DNA of 64,000 bases from Eunapius fragilis. Lineage: Eukaryota > Porifera > Demospongiae > Spongillida > Spongillidae. The position numbers were made by a program, and so were the translations under genes. Of this stretch, positions 22,276 through 34,018 are shown piece by piece. Numbering within the stretch: position 1 is the first letter of the stretch; every line of letters starts with the position of its first letter. The stretch covers positions 62,001 through 126,000 of the forward strand of contig OY811985.1 in assembly GCA_963681505.1 (NCBI GenBank), written 5' to 3'. The notes below the pieces were generated by a model. The model was not told the origin of the DNA and made no database searches. It worked only from the letters and a program-made list of their open reading frames with translations.

Positions 22276-23039
22276 CGTAATAGCTGTATGTAAGTGCCAT
22301 TTTTGCTAAATGGGGCAGTCTCCGCGAAAATGACCCATCGCTATATAATTTTAAAGTTATAAAAATGACTCACGTTTGAATCGCTATAACTTCGTAACGG
22401 TACACGCCATTGACTTCCTATTTTCAACACTTCATACTACACCATTTCTATAAGGTAAAATAGATTTTGGAGTCTTGCATTAGCTTCGTGCCAGTGTTGC
22501 AACGTCCGATACCCCTTGGGGTTCAAACTGGCCATATCTTTCGGCAGGACGTCTCAATTAACTTCAAATTCGGTTTATACACAGAGGGGTCCTGTACCTA
22601 TCGATGTGCCCTGTTCGTTAATTTTTACTTGATCCGTTACGGAGATACAGCTGTGCAAAGTAATTGCACATTTTTCGTTCATTCCGCGCCATTAACCTAC
22701 TACAACCTGGTTCCCGCTACTCCGAGCACATGAATATACAATAACCTCCCGTGCCCATGCCACTGTATTAACCTGTACAACTGAAGTACCACCGTTCTTA
22801 CAAACGTCATAGTCTCGTACCCAGACCGTCTATGACGTAAGCGATTATCGCTGTAAACAGTATAATCACTACGTTCAGACGGTCTGGGAAACAAGTCAAA
22901 GATTTTTGTTCCAGCGTCCCTGATTTTTGAAGACGCTGTTTATATCTAAATATAGCGTGACGTAATGATCAAGGGAGAAATTAACCCAATTAAGTAGACA
23001 CCAAAAAGCAATTGCGTGGGCATACTTGAAGCGATTACC

Positions 23040-23618
23040 TTCCCTATTACTCTAGCCTCCCCACCTTCCCTACGCAAGCCACCCCACCTTCCTACGCTAG
23101 CCTCCCTACCTTCCCTACGCTAGCCTCCCCACCTTCCTACGCTAGCCTCCCCACCTTCCCTACGCTAGCCTCCCCACCTTCCCTACGCAAGCCACCCCAC
23201 CTTCCTACGCTAGCCTCCCTACCTTCCCTACGCTAGCCTCCCCACCTTCCTACGCTAGCCTCCCCACCTTCCCTACGCTAGCCTCCCCACCTTCCCTACG
23301 CTAGCCTCCCCACCTTCCTTACGCTAGCCTCCTAGTGTAGGGAAGGTGGGGAGGCTAGCGTAGGGAAGGTGGGGAGGCTAGTGTAGGGAAGGTGGGGAGG
23401 CTAGCGTAGGAAGGTGGGGAGGCTAGCGTAGGGAAGGTAGGGAGGCTAGCGTAGGAAGGTGGGGTGGCTTGCGTAGGGAAGGTGGGGAGGCTAGCGTAGG
23501 GAAGGTGGGGAGGCTAGCGTAGGAAGGTGGGGAGGCTAGCGTAGGGAAGGTAGGGAGGCTAGCGTAGGAAGGTGGGGTGGCTTGCGTAGGGAAGGTGGGG
23601 AGGCTAGAGTAATAGGGA
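23040..23618. repeat. 22-23-bp minisatellite with central strand switch
   Basis: Units of CTAGCCTCCCCACCTTCC plus CTACG run in one orientation to about 23328, then continue in the reverse complement to 23618, so the array itself is a hairpin. The mirrored array is at 29766-30330. Confidence 0.9.
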
Positions 23619-23688
23619 AGGTAATCGCTTCAAGTATGCCCACGCAATTGCTTTTTGGTGTCTACTTAATTGGGTTAATTTCTCCCTT

Positions 23689-23907
23689 TTAATATTTTGG
23701 TAATTACAGAAATCATACACTCAATTAACTATACTAATAAAAAGTTACTGAAAAAAGTCTTCCACTGCATGCTGGTCCACAGAACCCATAACAGAAGTGG
23801 CATTTCCACGTTGGACTGCAACTGATAGCCTTTGCAGCAAGTAGGAGTAGGCATTACACTCTCCTGATGTCTGTTTAAGGCGATGGCCAAGCTCCTTCAG
23901 AAATTTC
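23689..23907 (-). mobile_element. Very short 5'-truncated non-LTR copy
   Basis: 219 bp inserted in the left arm only, flanked by a perfect 12-bp target duplication AATTTCTCCCTT (23677-23688, 23908-23919). The right arm has the empty site near 30391-30402. On the minus strand 23906-23745 encodes 53 residues (KFLKELGHRL...LQRLSVAVQRGNA...) matching the end of 10885-11523, then TAA and a 3' UTR ending ACCAAAATATTAA. It confirms that this family is a retrotransposon and gives its stop codon and 3' end. Confidence 0.85.
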
Positions 23908-24515
23908 AATTTCTCCCTTGATCATTACGTCACGCTATATTTAGATATAAACAGCGTCTTCAAAAATCAGGGACGCTGGAACAAAAATCTTTGACTTGTT
24001 TCCCAGACCGTCTGAACGTAGTGATTATACTGTTTACAGCGATAATCGCTTACGTCATAGACGGTCTGGGTACGAGACTACAAACGTCAGTGGTTCTCTT
24101 CTATAATGGACAAGGTTCGTTAAGCGATCGAAATGTGTGGGATTCAGCTACCGTCACCATACAAAAAACACGGTACGTATTACCAGTACCGATACGCGCG
24201 CACAAAATTATGTAGAAATCGTGTCCCTGTCGATTCGATCATACTCTTTGGGTGCCACTCATTGCGTGGCCATTCATAGGCTTACAACCTATACGTCAGA
24301 GCCATGATATATAATGCACGGTGTATCAGCTAGGCTATGGGAGAGGCGTGGTCGAGTTAAAGACACGTGCAGCGCAGCTAGGCTGTAACTCTTCCTTATT
24401 GTCGGGATTTGCGTTCTGCTGGCACATATTTTTTAAACGCCCACCGTTTTTCATTTCATCTGCATGGCTGGCACACACACACCCATGAACCAAGACATAC
24501 ACACCCATGAACCAA

Positions 24516-24581
24516 TAGTCTCGTACCCAGACGTATATAAAAACTATACAACGTCCATTTATACGTCTGGGTACGAGACTA
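24516..24581. mobile_element. 66-bp minimal MITE (TAGTCTCG family)
   Basis: Ends TAGTCTCGTACCCAGACGTAT and complement, with a loop of about 20 bp. Perfect 9-bp target duplication ATGAACCAA (24507-24515, 24582-24590). The mirror position in the right arm (around 29090) is an empty site, proving insertion. Confidence 0.9.
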
Positions 24582-24599
24582 ATGAACCAACACATACAT

Positions 24600-25750
24600 A
24601 CGTCTCACGTCACACTTATACACACTCTTTCCACTATTCTTTCCCCCTTGCTGTACACCCTGTAAATTGTTATGTGCTGCATGGATTCACTCATAAGCTT
24701 TGTCTAGTTGAACTTTTTTTCTATGTCTTTCGGTTACAGTGCTTTCACTGGCCTACTATACAACCCTCTTTCTCAACTATTTGTATTCTGACTGATGTGT
24801 TTTTCATGTGTAACTGGATTGTGTGTTCTATATACAGTGGTATAGGGGAGCATGGAGGCTATGGGGGCAAAGGCCCCAACAATTTTTTCAGAGGAAGGCC
24901 CCCCTCCCAACTCCTACCCCCATTGGTTGTATGTACTGGATTAATGTGTTGTATGTACTGGACTATTTGTTCCTGTCTCACAGTACCTGCCACATCATGA
25001 CATACCATGCCTCATGTCCCATAATCCATTACATGCTTCCATTTACACACTCACACACTCATATATACACAGCACTCACAACTACATGTATCCCATGCCA
25101 ATCACTATATATGCTGAAGCTCTGAGTGTGTACCATTGAGAGGTTTAAAAAGACTTAGGTCTTACTATTTATTACCATCCTCTGTTATACCAGGGCCCTG
25201 ATCTTTATCTTTTGGGATAAAGCAGGAATAATGTTCCTGCTGGGCTTATATACAAAAGTAGGTCTACTAAAGTCCCTCTTACAGAGTGGTAGATCTACAA
25301 GTAATATCACAAAAGATAAATAGCACAGATTCCTAGAAGGGGCCCATGTATAATGCTATACATACACATGCACACGCACACACACACACACACATACACA
25401 CACACACACAAACCAGTGCTACTTAGAAATAGTGGTTCTGGTGGGTATGACTGTCAGTTTGCTATGACCGGATGCAAAGCCACCCATGGAAGTCACCCAT
25501 GGAATGTTGATTTACATGAGATGGTGGCAAATAGATAGGCTAATGCCTTTGTGTTTAGGACTCTGCAATTAATGAGACATACCGTCACAAACCCACCTGA
25601 GGATCAGAGCACTTGGTGTCATATTTTATGTCTGTTTTTGGATCTGGGGCAGTGCTGCTCCGACTTACATAGGCTTTTGCATTTGGTCATATGTGTAGCA
25701 AACTTGACAGTCATCCTCACCAGAACCACTAATCCTAAGTAGCATTGAAA
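24600..25750. other. E2 left arm interior, no convincing gene
   Basis: Mirrored at about 27950-29085. Contains an AC microsatellite (25372-25410). Open frames such as 24464-25000 are duplicated in mirror image and show no recognisable domain. A segment of 24165-24900 recurs a third time at about 27030-27815. Confidence 0.45.
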
Positions 25751-25751
25751 T

Positions 25752-25808
<57 letters not shown>
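25752..25808. repeat. (GT)n microsatellite
   Basis: About 57 bp of GT. Its mirror is the AC tract at 27893-27946. Confidence 0.9.
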
Positions 25809-25811
<3 letters not shown>

Positions 25812-25927
25812 TTGTGTATGTGAGTGTATGTGTGTGTGTCTACGTAGCATTGGAATCTTTTGCAATTTATTTTTGTGATGTGTTGACAAGCTACTTATCT
25901 GCTCACCTAGAGATGGAAGCCTTGCAT

Positions 25928-26147
25928 ACAAGTAATAAAGACATTCTCTATGACAAAATTGATGGCATATAGGTTTGGAAGGCAAAAGGAAGAAAACAAG
26001 GGTCTACTAAAGGGAAATGTAATACGCACACAGTTGAACAACATAATGTCCTACAAATGTGCTAAATATAGGACTATTACATATTTCCTCTATTGCCTGT
26101 CAATCCTATATACCAACTTTCTCACAAATAATGTTTTTATTACTTGT
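25928..26147. mobile_element. Hairpin MITE (ACAAG...CTTGT), copy 2
   Basis: 220 bp with ends ACAAGTAATA and TATTACTTGT-type complement. The interior is diverged from 4227-4520 but shares GGCATATAGG, AACAAGGGTCTA and GTGCTAAATATAGGACTATT. It lies in the central spacer of E2. Confidence 0.75.
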
Positions 26148-26151
26148 TCCA

Positions 26152-26469
26152 TCAGTTCTTTTTCTTCATGAAGATAACAAATTTAGAGTATTTTGAAATA
26201 AGACCATTAGTGGTGTTACACAGTTTAGGAGGGGTATACTGTGTGGAGGAGGGGGGAGGTGTCTCCTGGATGGAATGGTAAAAAGGGGGAAGGAGATCCC
26301 TATGTAGAAGTGTGACATCTATGGAAGAGGGGGTACCCTGATGTGGTGGAGCGAGGGGCACGTGCTGTGAAGTGGGTGGGGAATCCCATGTGAAAGAGGT
26401 GTCTATTGGTGGGGATGGAAGCCCTGATGTGGTAGAGCAAGTAGCATGCATCCATTTGTGGCCTACCAT
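26152..26469 (-). CDS. Open frame, Pro/Ser/Thr-rich, doubtful
   Basis: 105 codons reading MVGHKWMHATCSTTSGLPSPP..., Pro-rich, in the unique centre of E2. No splice signals, domain or homologous copy in this window. The plus strand here is purine-rich, which may explain the open frame by chance. Confidence 0.15.
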   Translation of the reverse strand: MVGHKWMHATCSTTSGLPSPPIDTSFTWDSPPTSQHVPLAPPHQGTPSSIDVTLLHRDLLPPFYHSIQETPPPSSTQYTPPKLCNTTNGLISKYSKFVIFMKKKN

Positions 26470-26514
26470 TGGTGGAGGTCCAAATGCAGCTTGCTAAGCT
26501 TTTTCAAAGCTACC

Positions 26515-26517
<3 letters not shown>

Positions 26518-26578
<61 letters not shown>
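26518..26578. repeat. (GT)n microsatellite
   Basis: About 60 bp of pure GT in the central spacer of E2. Confidence 0.9.
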
Positions 26579-26580
<2 letters not shown>

Positions 26581-27029
26581 TGTAGCATTGGTAGGAGGAT
26601 TTATTTTTTTGTGCAAGCTACTTGTGGACAGATGGGAAGCCTTGCATAAGTGGCAGTGAATATTATTGCTTAGCCTATCTCAAAGATTTGGAAAGAAAAG
26701 ACTGGGCCACTGTAGAGTTTATACAGAGAGCATTCACGGACATGGCTTCTATTTACCCATGGGTATACACGCAGTACTGAGTTGGTATTTTACTTATACG
26801 AAGCTTCAGGACTAGTATATATACAAGAGCACCTTGATGGGGACATGACATTTGAGCCCCCCCCCCCCCATCATTCCAACTCTTTCATGACCACTATCAG
26901 CTGAAATAGAGGAGTCTTTAAAACCCTCCCAATTTGAGTACAGTGAATGGTATATGGGACATGTATAGTGGAGCCTCACGGGGGCCTCTGACAAACATAT
27001 TGTGGCATTTGCCCCCCACGACCCCCGTG

Positions 27030-27815
27030 CTTCCTACCCCACTGACACCAGTCCAATACATACAACACACAGTCCAGTTGCATGTGTGAAACACATCCAC
27101 ATCAGTGACATGGAGGCCTTTGGACATGACCATGTAGAGGAGGCCATGGGATATGAGCATACAGTGGAGGGCATGAGTCTGACAAGACATACTACCATTT
27201 TGCGCTGATACAATTATGACCACTAAAGAAATAGAAGGTAATGTTACTTGCACATGTAGGACCAAACATAAAGAGAATGAATCTGAATATAAACATAACA
27301 AAAATAGTTGAGAAAGAGGTAGGCCAGGGAAAAAAAAAAAAGTTCAAATCGACAAAGCATACATGTATGAGTGAATCTATGTAGCACACAACATAACAAT
27401 TTACAGGGTTTACAGCAAGGGGAAAAGAATAGTGTCTTATGGTGGAAAGAGTGTGAATAGTCATGACATGAGACATGTGTATGTTCATGGGTGTGGTTCA
27501 TGGGTGTGTGTGCCAGCCGTGCAGATGAAATGAAAAATGGTGGGTGTTATATGTGCCAGCAGAACGCATATCCCAACAATAAGGAAGGGTTACACGTGTT
27601 CCAGCCTAGCTGCGCTGCATGTGTCTTTAACTCGACCACGCCTCTCCCATAGCCTAGCTGATGCACCGGGCACAATATCTCATGGCTCTGATGTATAGGT
27701 TGTAAGCCTATGAATGGCCACGCAATGAGTGCCACCCAAAGAGTATGACCGAATCGACAGGGACACGATTTCTACATGCTGTTGTGCGCGCGTATCGGTA
27801 CTGGTAGTACGTACC
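27030..27815 (-). repeat. Third, diverged copy of an E2 arm segment
   Basis: In reverse complement it follows 24165-24900: the same order of CGATACGCGCGCACAA, CTTTGGGTGGCACTCATTGC, the Alu-like CTATGGGAGAGGCGTGG and the TTGTTATG block. It is clearly more diverged than the two mirrored arms are from each other. Confidence 0.7.
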
Positions 27816-27910
27816 GTCCAATCCTTGGCAACATATTACAAAAATAAATTGCACATTCTCCAAGAAAGAAAGGTTCCAATGCTACACACACACAAACACT
27901 CACACACACA

Positions 27911-27947
<37 letters not shown>

Positions 27948-28240
27948 AAATTCCAATGCTACTTACAAGAAGAATTAGTGGTTCTGGTGAGGATGACTGG
28001 CATGTTTGTTGCTACACATATGACCAAATGCAAAAGCCTATGGAACTCACAGGTCTGTAACATGTTTGGAAGCAGCACTGCACCAGATCCAAAAACAGAC
28101 ATAAAATATGACACCAAGTGCTGTGATCCTCAGAGGGTTTGTGACGGTATGTCTCATTAATTGCAGAGTCCTAAACACATCTGGTCATAGCAAACTGACA
28201 GTCATACCCACCAGAACCATTATTTTTAAGTAGCACTGGT

Positions 28241-28312
28241 TTGTGTGTGTGTGAGTGTGTGTGTGTATGTGTGAGTGTGTGTGTATGTGTGTGTGTGTGT
28301 GTGCATGTGCAT
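28241..28312. repeat. (GT)n microsatellite
   Basis: Interrupted GT tract, mirror of 25372-25410. Confidence 0.85.
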
Positions 28313-29524
28313 GTGTATGAAAAGCATTATACATGGGCCCCTTCTAGGAATCTGTGCTATTTATCTTTTGTGATATTACTTGTAGATCTACCACTCTGTA
28401 AGAGGGACTTTAGTAGACCTACTTTTGTATATAAGCCCAGCAGGAACATTATTCCTGCTTTATCCCAAAAGATAAAGATCAGGGCCCTGGTATAACAGAG
28501 GATGGTAATAAATAGTAAGACCTAAGTCTTTTTAAACCTCTCAATGGTACACACTCAGAGCTTCAGCATATATAGTGATTGGCATGGGATACATGTAGTT
28601 GTGAGTGCTGTGTATATATGAGTGTGTGAGTGTGTAAATGGAAGCATGTAATGGATTATGGGACATGAGGCATGGTATGTCATGATGTGGCAGGTACTGT
28701 GAGACAGGAACAAATAGTCCAGTACATACAACACATTAATCCAGTACATACAACCAATGGGGGTAGGAGTTGGGAGGGGGGCCTTCCTCTGAAAAAATTG
28801 TTGGGGCCTTTGCCCCCATAGCCTCCATGCTCCCCTATACCACTGTATATAGAACACACAATCCAGTTACACATGAAAAACACATCAGTCAGAATACAAA
28901 TAGTTGAGAAAGAGGGTTGTATAGTAGGCCAGTGAAAGCACTGTAACCGAAAGACATAGAAAAAAAGTTCAACTAGACAAAGCTTATGAGTGAATCCATG
29001 CAGCACATAACAATTTACAGGGTGTACAGCAAGGGGGAAAGAATAGTGGAAAGAGTGTGTATAAGTGTGACGTGAGACGTATGTATGTGTTGGTTCATGG
29101 GTGTGTATGTCTTGGTTCATGGGTGTGTGTGTGCCAGCCATGCAGATGAAATGAAAAACGGTGGGCGTTTAAAAAATATGTGCCAGCAGAACGCAAATCC
29201 CGACAATAAGGAAGAGTTACAGCCTAGCTGCGCTGCACGTGTCTTTAACTCGACCACGCCTCTCCCATAGCCTAGCTGATACACCGTGCATTATATATCA
29301 TGGCTCTGACGTATAGGTTGTAAGCCTATGAATGGCCACGCAATGAGTGGCACCCAAAGAGTATGATCGAATCGACAGGGACACGATTTCTACATAATTT
29401 TGTGCGCGCGTATCGGTACTGGTAATACGTACCGTGTTTTTTGTATGGTGACGGTAGCTGAATCCCACACATTTCGATCGCTTAACGAACCTTGTCCATT
29501 ATAGAAGAGAACCACTGACGTTTG

Positions 29525-30564
29525 TAGTCTCGTACCCAGACCGTCTATGACGTAAGCGATTATCGCTGTAAACAGTATAATCACTACGTTCAGACGGTCT
29601 GGGAAACAAGTCAAAGATTTTTGTTCCAGCGTCCCTGATTTTTGAAGACGCTGTTTATATCTAAATATAGCGTGACGTAATGATCAAGGGAGAAATTAAC
29701 CCAATTAAGTAGACACCAAAAAGCAATTGCGTGGGCATACTTGAAGCGATTACCTTCCCTATTACTCTAGCCTCCCCACCTTCCCTACGCAAGCCACCCC
29801 ACCTTCCTACGCTAGCCTCCCTACCTTCCCTACGCTAGCCTCCCCACCTTCCTACGCTAGCCTCCCCACCTTCCCTACGCTAGCCTCCCCACCTTCCCTA
29901 CGCAAGCCACCCCACCTTCCTACGCTAGCCTCCCTACCTTCCCTACGCTAGCCTCCCCACCTTCCTACGCTAGCCTCCCCACCTTCCCTACACTAGCCTC
30001 CCCACCTTCCCTACGCTAGCCTCCCCACCTTCCCTACACTAGGAGGCTAGCGTAAGGAAGGTGGGGAGGCTAGCGTAGGGAAGGTGGGGAGGCTAGCGTA
30101 GGGAAGGTGGGGAGGCTAGCGTAGGAAGGTGGGGAGGCTAGCGTAGGGAAGGTAGGGAGGCTAGCGTAGGAAGGTGGGGTGGCTTGCGTAGGGAAGGTGG
30201 GGAGGCTAGCGTAGGGAAGGTGGGGAGGCTAGCGTAGGAAGGTGGGGAGGCTAGCGTAGGGAAGGTAGGGAGGCTAGCGTAGGAAGGTGGGGTGGCTTGC
30301 GTAGGGAAGGTGGGGAGGCTAGAGTAATAGGGAAGGTAATCGCTTCAAGTATGCCCACGCAATTGCTTTTTGGTGTCTACTTAATTGGGTTAATTTCTCC
30401 CTTGATCATTACGTCACGCTATATTTAGATATAAACAGCGTCTTCAAAAATCAGGGACGCTGGAACAAAAATCTTTGACTTGTTTCCCAGACCGTCTGAA
30501 CGTAGTGATTATACTGTTTACAGCGATAATCGCTTACGTCATAGACGGTCTGGGTACGAGACTA
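29525..30564. mobile_element. MULE-like element in E2 right arm (TAGTCTCG ends)
   Basis: Mirror copy of 22810-24080 without the non-LTR insertion, 1040 bp, flanked by TGACGTTTG on both sides (the complement of CAAACGTCA). It shows that the element was in E2 before the arms were duplicated. Confidence 0.8.
29766..30330. repeat. 22-23-bp minisatellite with strand switch, mirror copy
   Basis: Same array as 23040-23618. The orientation changes at about 30040 (CTACACTAGGAGGCTAGCG). Confidence 0.9.
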
Positions 30565-31066
30565 TGACGTTTGTAAGAACGGTGGTACTTCAGTTGTACA
30601 GGTTAATACAGTGGCATGGGCACGGGAGGTTATTGTATATTCATGTGCTCGGAGTAGCGGGAACCAGGTTGTAGTAGGTTAATGGCGCGGAATGAACGAA
30701 AAATGTGCAATTACTTTGCACAGCTGTATCTCCGTAACGGATCAAGTAAAAATTAACGAACAGGGCACATCGATAGGTACAGGACCCCTCTGTGTATAAA
30801 CCGAATTTGAAGTTAATTGAGACGTCCTGCCGAAAGATATGGCCAGTTTGAACCCCAAGGGGTATCGGACGTTGCAACACTGGCACGAAGCTAATGCAAG
30901 ACTCCAAAATCTATTTTACCTTATAGAAATGGTGTAGTATAAAGTGTTGAAAATAGGAAGTCAATGGCGTGTACCGTTACGAAGTTATAGCGATTCAAAC
31001 GTGAGTCATTTTTATAACTTTAAAATTATATAGCGATGGGTCATTTTCGCGGAGACTGTCCCAAAT

Positions 31067-31201
31067 ATTGCAAATAAAAATATTAAATAATTTTTATTGT
31101 TGTGAATACAAAAAAAACCTATTTAGTCTACAATACACACCACTCCAAATGTAAAGGCAAAACACCTTAAGAGGACCACTGTTGGATTTGCTCTAACCAG
31201 G

Positions 31202-31240
<39 letters not shown>

Positions 31241-31352
31241 CACACATACACACGCACAGCAGTAAACTACTGTCCACCTTACGAATGATACTGTTGTACA
31301 GATTGTTCTGAATGCTCTATAGAGCCACATGCTTCCCATGTATATATGTAAT

Positions 31353-31389
<37 letters not shown>

Positions 31390-31768
31390 TTACTTATGCA
31401 GCTGTTACGCTTTTTTTTTAGTTTGCAATTAGACATTAACATTGAGCGGTTTGGAAAATACAAATTGGCCTGAGTAGCCTGAACGGCCCTGAAGTAGAGA
31501 GTTGCACCTGCTTCAAACAGGACAGTATCGATGACTATAGGTATCAATGGCACAGCTGTATATACGATACAGCTATCCCCATAACTGTTCGGCTACGCGC
31601 ATATAAATGCCCAACTAACCATGTGAAGTACCTTATGTACTGTATAGTTGCATTGGACCTTCTCTACACTATTGATACGTTTTTGTCTTTCTGCTCCAAA
31701 GGGAGATAATTTGTACATGCATGTGGATTCTTTTATGTACTGAACAATTATATATATTTCAAGCAAAG
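31067..31768. other. X1 interior, microsatellites only
   Basis: AC tract at 31206-31240 and GT tract at 31357-31388. Otherwise no gene or transposon end recognised. Confidence 0.4.
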
Positions 31769-33067
31769 CTGCAACAAGTAAACTAGTGGTACATACCTTC
31801 CCACTTCCCAGATCACATGCCATGACAATTTGTGTCACCTGTGCACACCAACTTTTAATAATAGTACATGATAGACTTTACACTTGCACACTGCTACAGC
31901 AATCACACAAGGCTAGGCAAAGGGCTCAACCTGGAGATGAGCCCACATCTCCTTATGGGAAAACCTCTAGCAGGAAAAAAAAACCACCAAACATGTTGGA
32001 GAAAAAACCTCTATCTAGCACTGCCCAGCCACATACAACTTAGAACATATTCAACTTAAGAGTCCAACAGCTTTCACCATCTCTGTGCCCAGGGATCATC
32101 TGCTCTTGCGATAAGACACATACAGTGCTACCATTTGGCACTGATTAATGAACAACCAAACAAAATAGAATTACTGCTGCCTACAAGTGTTGTGCATGCA
32201 CAAATGCTTCGACTGAGCAACTGCCTCCAGCTGCTGCTTTTACCTGGGCTGCCAGCTGCCACTTAAAGCTGGCCCTGCCAATAACCAAGCACAACCCCAC
32301 CATTTTACATGTACCATCCCCGGTCGATATCATGAGTACTAGCCCTATTTAGGTGGCAGCTCATTTTGTGTTTAATTCAATACTTTCAAACTGCAGGTCC
32401 CTAAGCGTGGAAAACTATTTTCAACAACACATAAAATTTTAAATTGTTTTCCAGTTTAGTTTTTTTCCTTGTGATAAAGACTTCATCCTGACCCTTCCTG
32501 CATGTACACACATAAAGACTTAGGGTACTGGTTTAAAGTAGATAAATTTGGAAATGAAGTACTGATGTTAACCAGTTAGTCCATTTCATACGAAAGCATG
32601 CCTTCATAATATCTCGTGTGCCTTGACAGAAAATACTTACATACTAAAAATTTCATCACATTAGAGAGCTGTACATGCTGCATGCAAGAAATGACATTAG
32701 TAAGCAGTAATTCGGAGCCCAGAGACAGATCATCCTTTGCACCATGTACTAATGAAGTGCAGTTTTCTCACCCCATGAAAAGATACTTTATTAGATACCA
32801 TGGCAACCTGATAGAGTACTCTGACCTTGTGCAACCATCTTAGAATTGTCAGTGCTGTTGTTGTACACACTTTATAGATATAGAAAGGCAGGGGTAGGTA
32901 GGGAGAGGGAGGGAGGGTGAGTAGGAAGGGTTCCATAAGGTCATAATTAAGGTGATTTATAATCTATGGCTAAACAGTCACATTTGATCACATTTCGTAT
33001 GCCATTAAACAGGACGCTGACTGGCGATTGAGGTAAAAACTTGAGACACACACTATTAATCTTCGTC

Positions 33068-33132
<65 letters not shown>

Positions 33133-33428
33133 ATTATCCTGTTTGTAGCATCGGGTACACACCACACGATACAGACCGCAACAACTTATAAATAGGTACA
33201 CACGCCTACAGGGCGTACGTGTTCCGTGCAGAGGGATCGATTCCGGTCATTGGAGAAGGTCGGCACCGCTTCCATACCATTATTCCGTTGCAGATGGAGC
33301 ATTGTTCATTATATTGATAAAGACGACGATAATTCATTTTTCATTTTCCAATACTTTGCGATGCGCTGAATTTAGGCCACAAATTGAATTCGATCACGTG
33401 CAACATTGACATTCGAGCCCAAAAGGTC
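31769..33428 (-). repeat. X1 right arm
   Basis: Very similar to 53321-54876 (X2 right arm) along its whole length. Its outer 600-900 bp are the reverse complement of the left arms at 1274-1616/10114-10570 and 46799-47447. Contains the (AC)n tract 33069-33130 and a diverged plus-strand copy of the conserved terminal exon (ending at 32843). Confidence 0.75.
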
Positions 33429-33990
33429 GGTCCGTGTATATTTCCGCCATTCCTAAATTTCATTGGTTTCAATTTTTTCAGAAATTGAGAATTTGCTTTT
33501 TCTTCCAATATTTCATCGTTTCATCAAATTCAATTCATGCAAGTAAGCAATTCCGCCTGTATTCTTTTTGATAGATCTCAATTCTTGAATCAATGCACTG
33601 TATATTTCCGCCATTTCCTAATTTCAATCGTTTCATTTTTTTCAGACATTGAAATATTGCTTTTTCTTCCAATTTTTCATTGTTTCATTAAGTTCAATTA
33701 CTAGAGATAAGCAATTCCGCTTATGTTCTTCTTATAGATCTCAATATTTGAATCAATGCCGTTGTCTATTACCCTGTTGTTAAATTTTCATTTTTTTTGC
33801 ATCCTAATTAAGTTGTTGCAGTCTCGTCCCCAGATCAAACGTATATAAGTACCCCGCTCTCAATGCCTACCTTGGTTCATAAGTCCCGCCTTTACAAGAT
33901 AGCAAGTTTTTAGAGAAGCAAAGCAAAAGAGGTAGATACGCAGCTATGTAAGAGAGGGAAATTAAACGTTGGGGTGGCTCCATTGAGCTA

Positions 33991-34018
33991 CACCCCCCCC
34001 CCCCCCCCCCCCCCCCCC
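33991..34018. repeat. Poly-C tract
   Basis: About 27 C in the left arm. The mirrored tract at 41512-41524 is much shorter, showing length instability. Confidence 0.85.

Larger units (their letters stand above)
22810..24080. mobile_element. MULE-like element in E2 left arm (TAGTCTCG ends)
   Basis: Termini TAGTCTCGTACCCAGACC and its complement, each followed by a second inverted copy (GGTCTGGGA). Flanked by the perfect 9-bp direct repeat CAAACGTCA (22801-22809, 24081-24089), which fits Mutator-like transposition. The interior is itself palindromic and contains a minisatellite that switches strand. Compared with its mirror copy (29525-30564) it is 231 bp longer, exactly the size of the non-LTR insertion plus its 12-bp duplication. 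Confidence 0.8.
22312..31062. mobile_element. E2: 8.75-kb giant palindromic element (GGGACAGT family)
   Basis: Left arm 22312-25875 and right arm about 27835-31062 are reverse complements. The ends are GGGGCAGTCTCCGCG and GGGACAGTCTCCGCG (read inward), with AAAT direct repeats at 22308-22311 and 31063-31066. The subterminal sequence matches E1 in layout (TAACTTCGTAACGGTACAC). The arm length difference of 336 bp is almost fully explained by two insertions in the left arm only (231 bp and 75 bp). A MULE-like element with an internal minisatellite is mirrored in both arms. No transposase. Confidence 0.85.
1274..33428. mobile_element. Composite inverted-repeat element X1 with nested insertions
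   Basis: The left arm (plus orientation) survives as 1274-1616 plus 10114-10860. The right arm (31769-33428) is its reverse complement over roughly 600-900 bp, including the GT/AC tract, the segment downstream of it and the outer end GACCTTTTGGGC. The same left/right arm pair occurs at 46799-47760 and 53321-54876 (X2). Internal segments are also shared in order: the GGGCGTCCCC MITE, then a short block at 21388-21468 that matches 47987-48062. This supports two copies of one large element. X1 is interrupted by E0, a non-LTR copy, E1 and E2. No transposase is recognised. The outer boundaries and the superfamily are uncertain, and I see no target duplication. Confidence 0.45.

Noticed and set aside
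21430-22300. Long open frames of up to 280 codons on both strands
   Set aside because: They are translations of (CATA)n, whose 12-nt frame period has no stop in several frames.
22467-24215. Genes in the E2 arms such as 22467-22733 and 23991-24215
   Set aside because: They overlap transposon termini and are duplicated by the palindrome; no recognisable protein.
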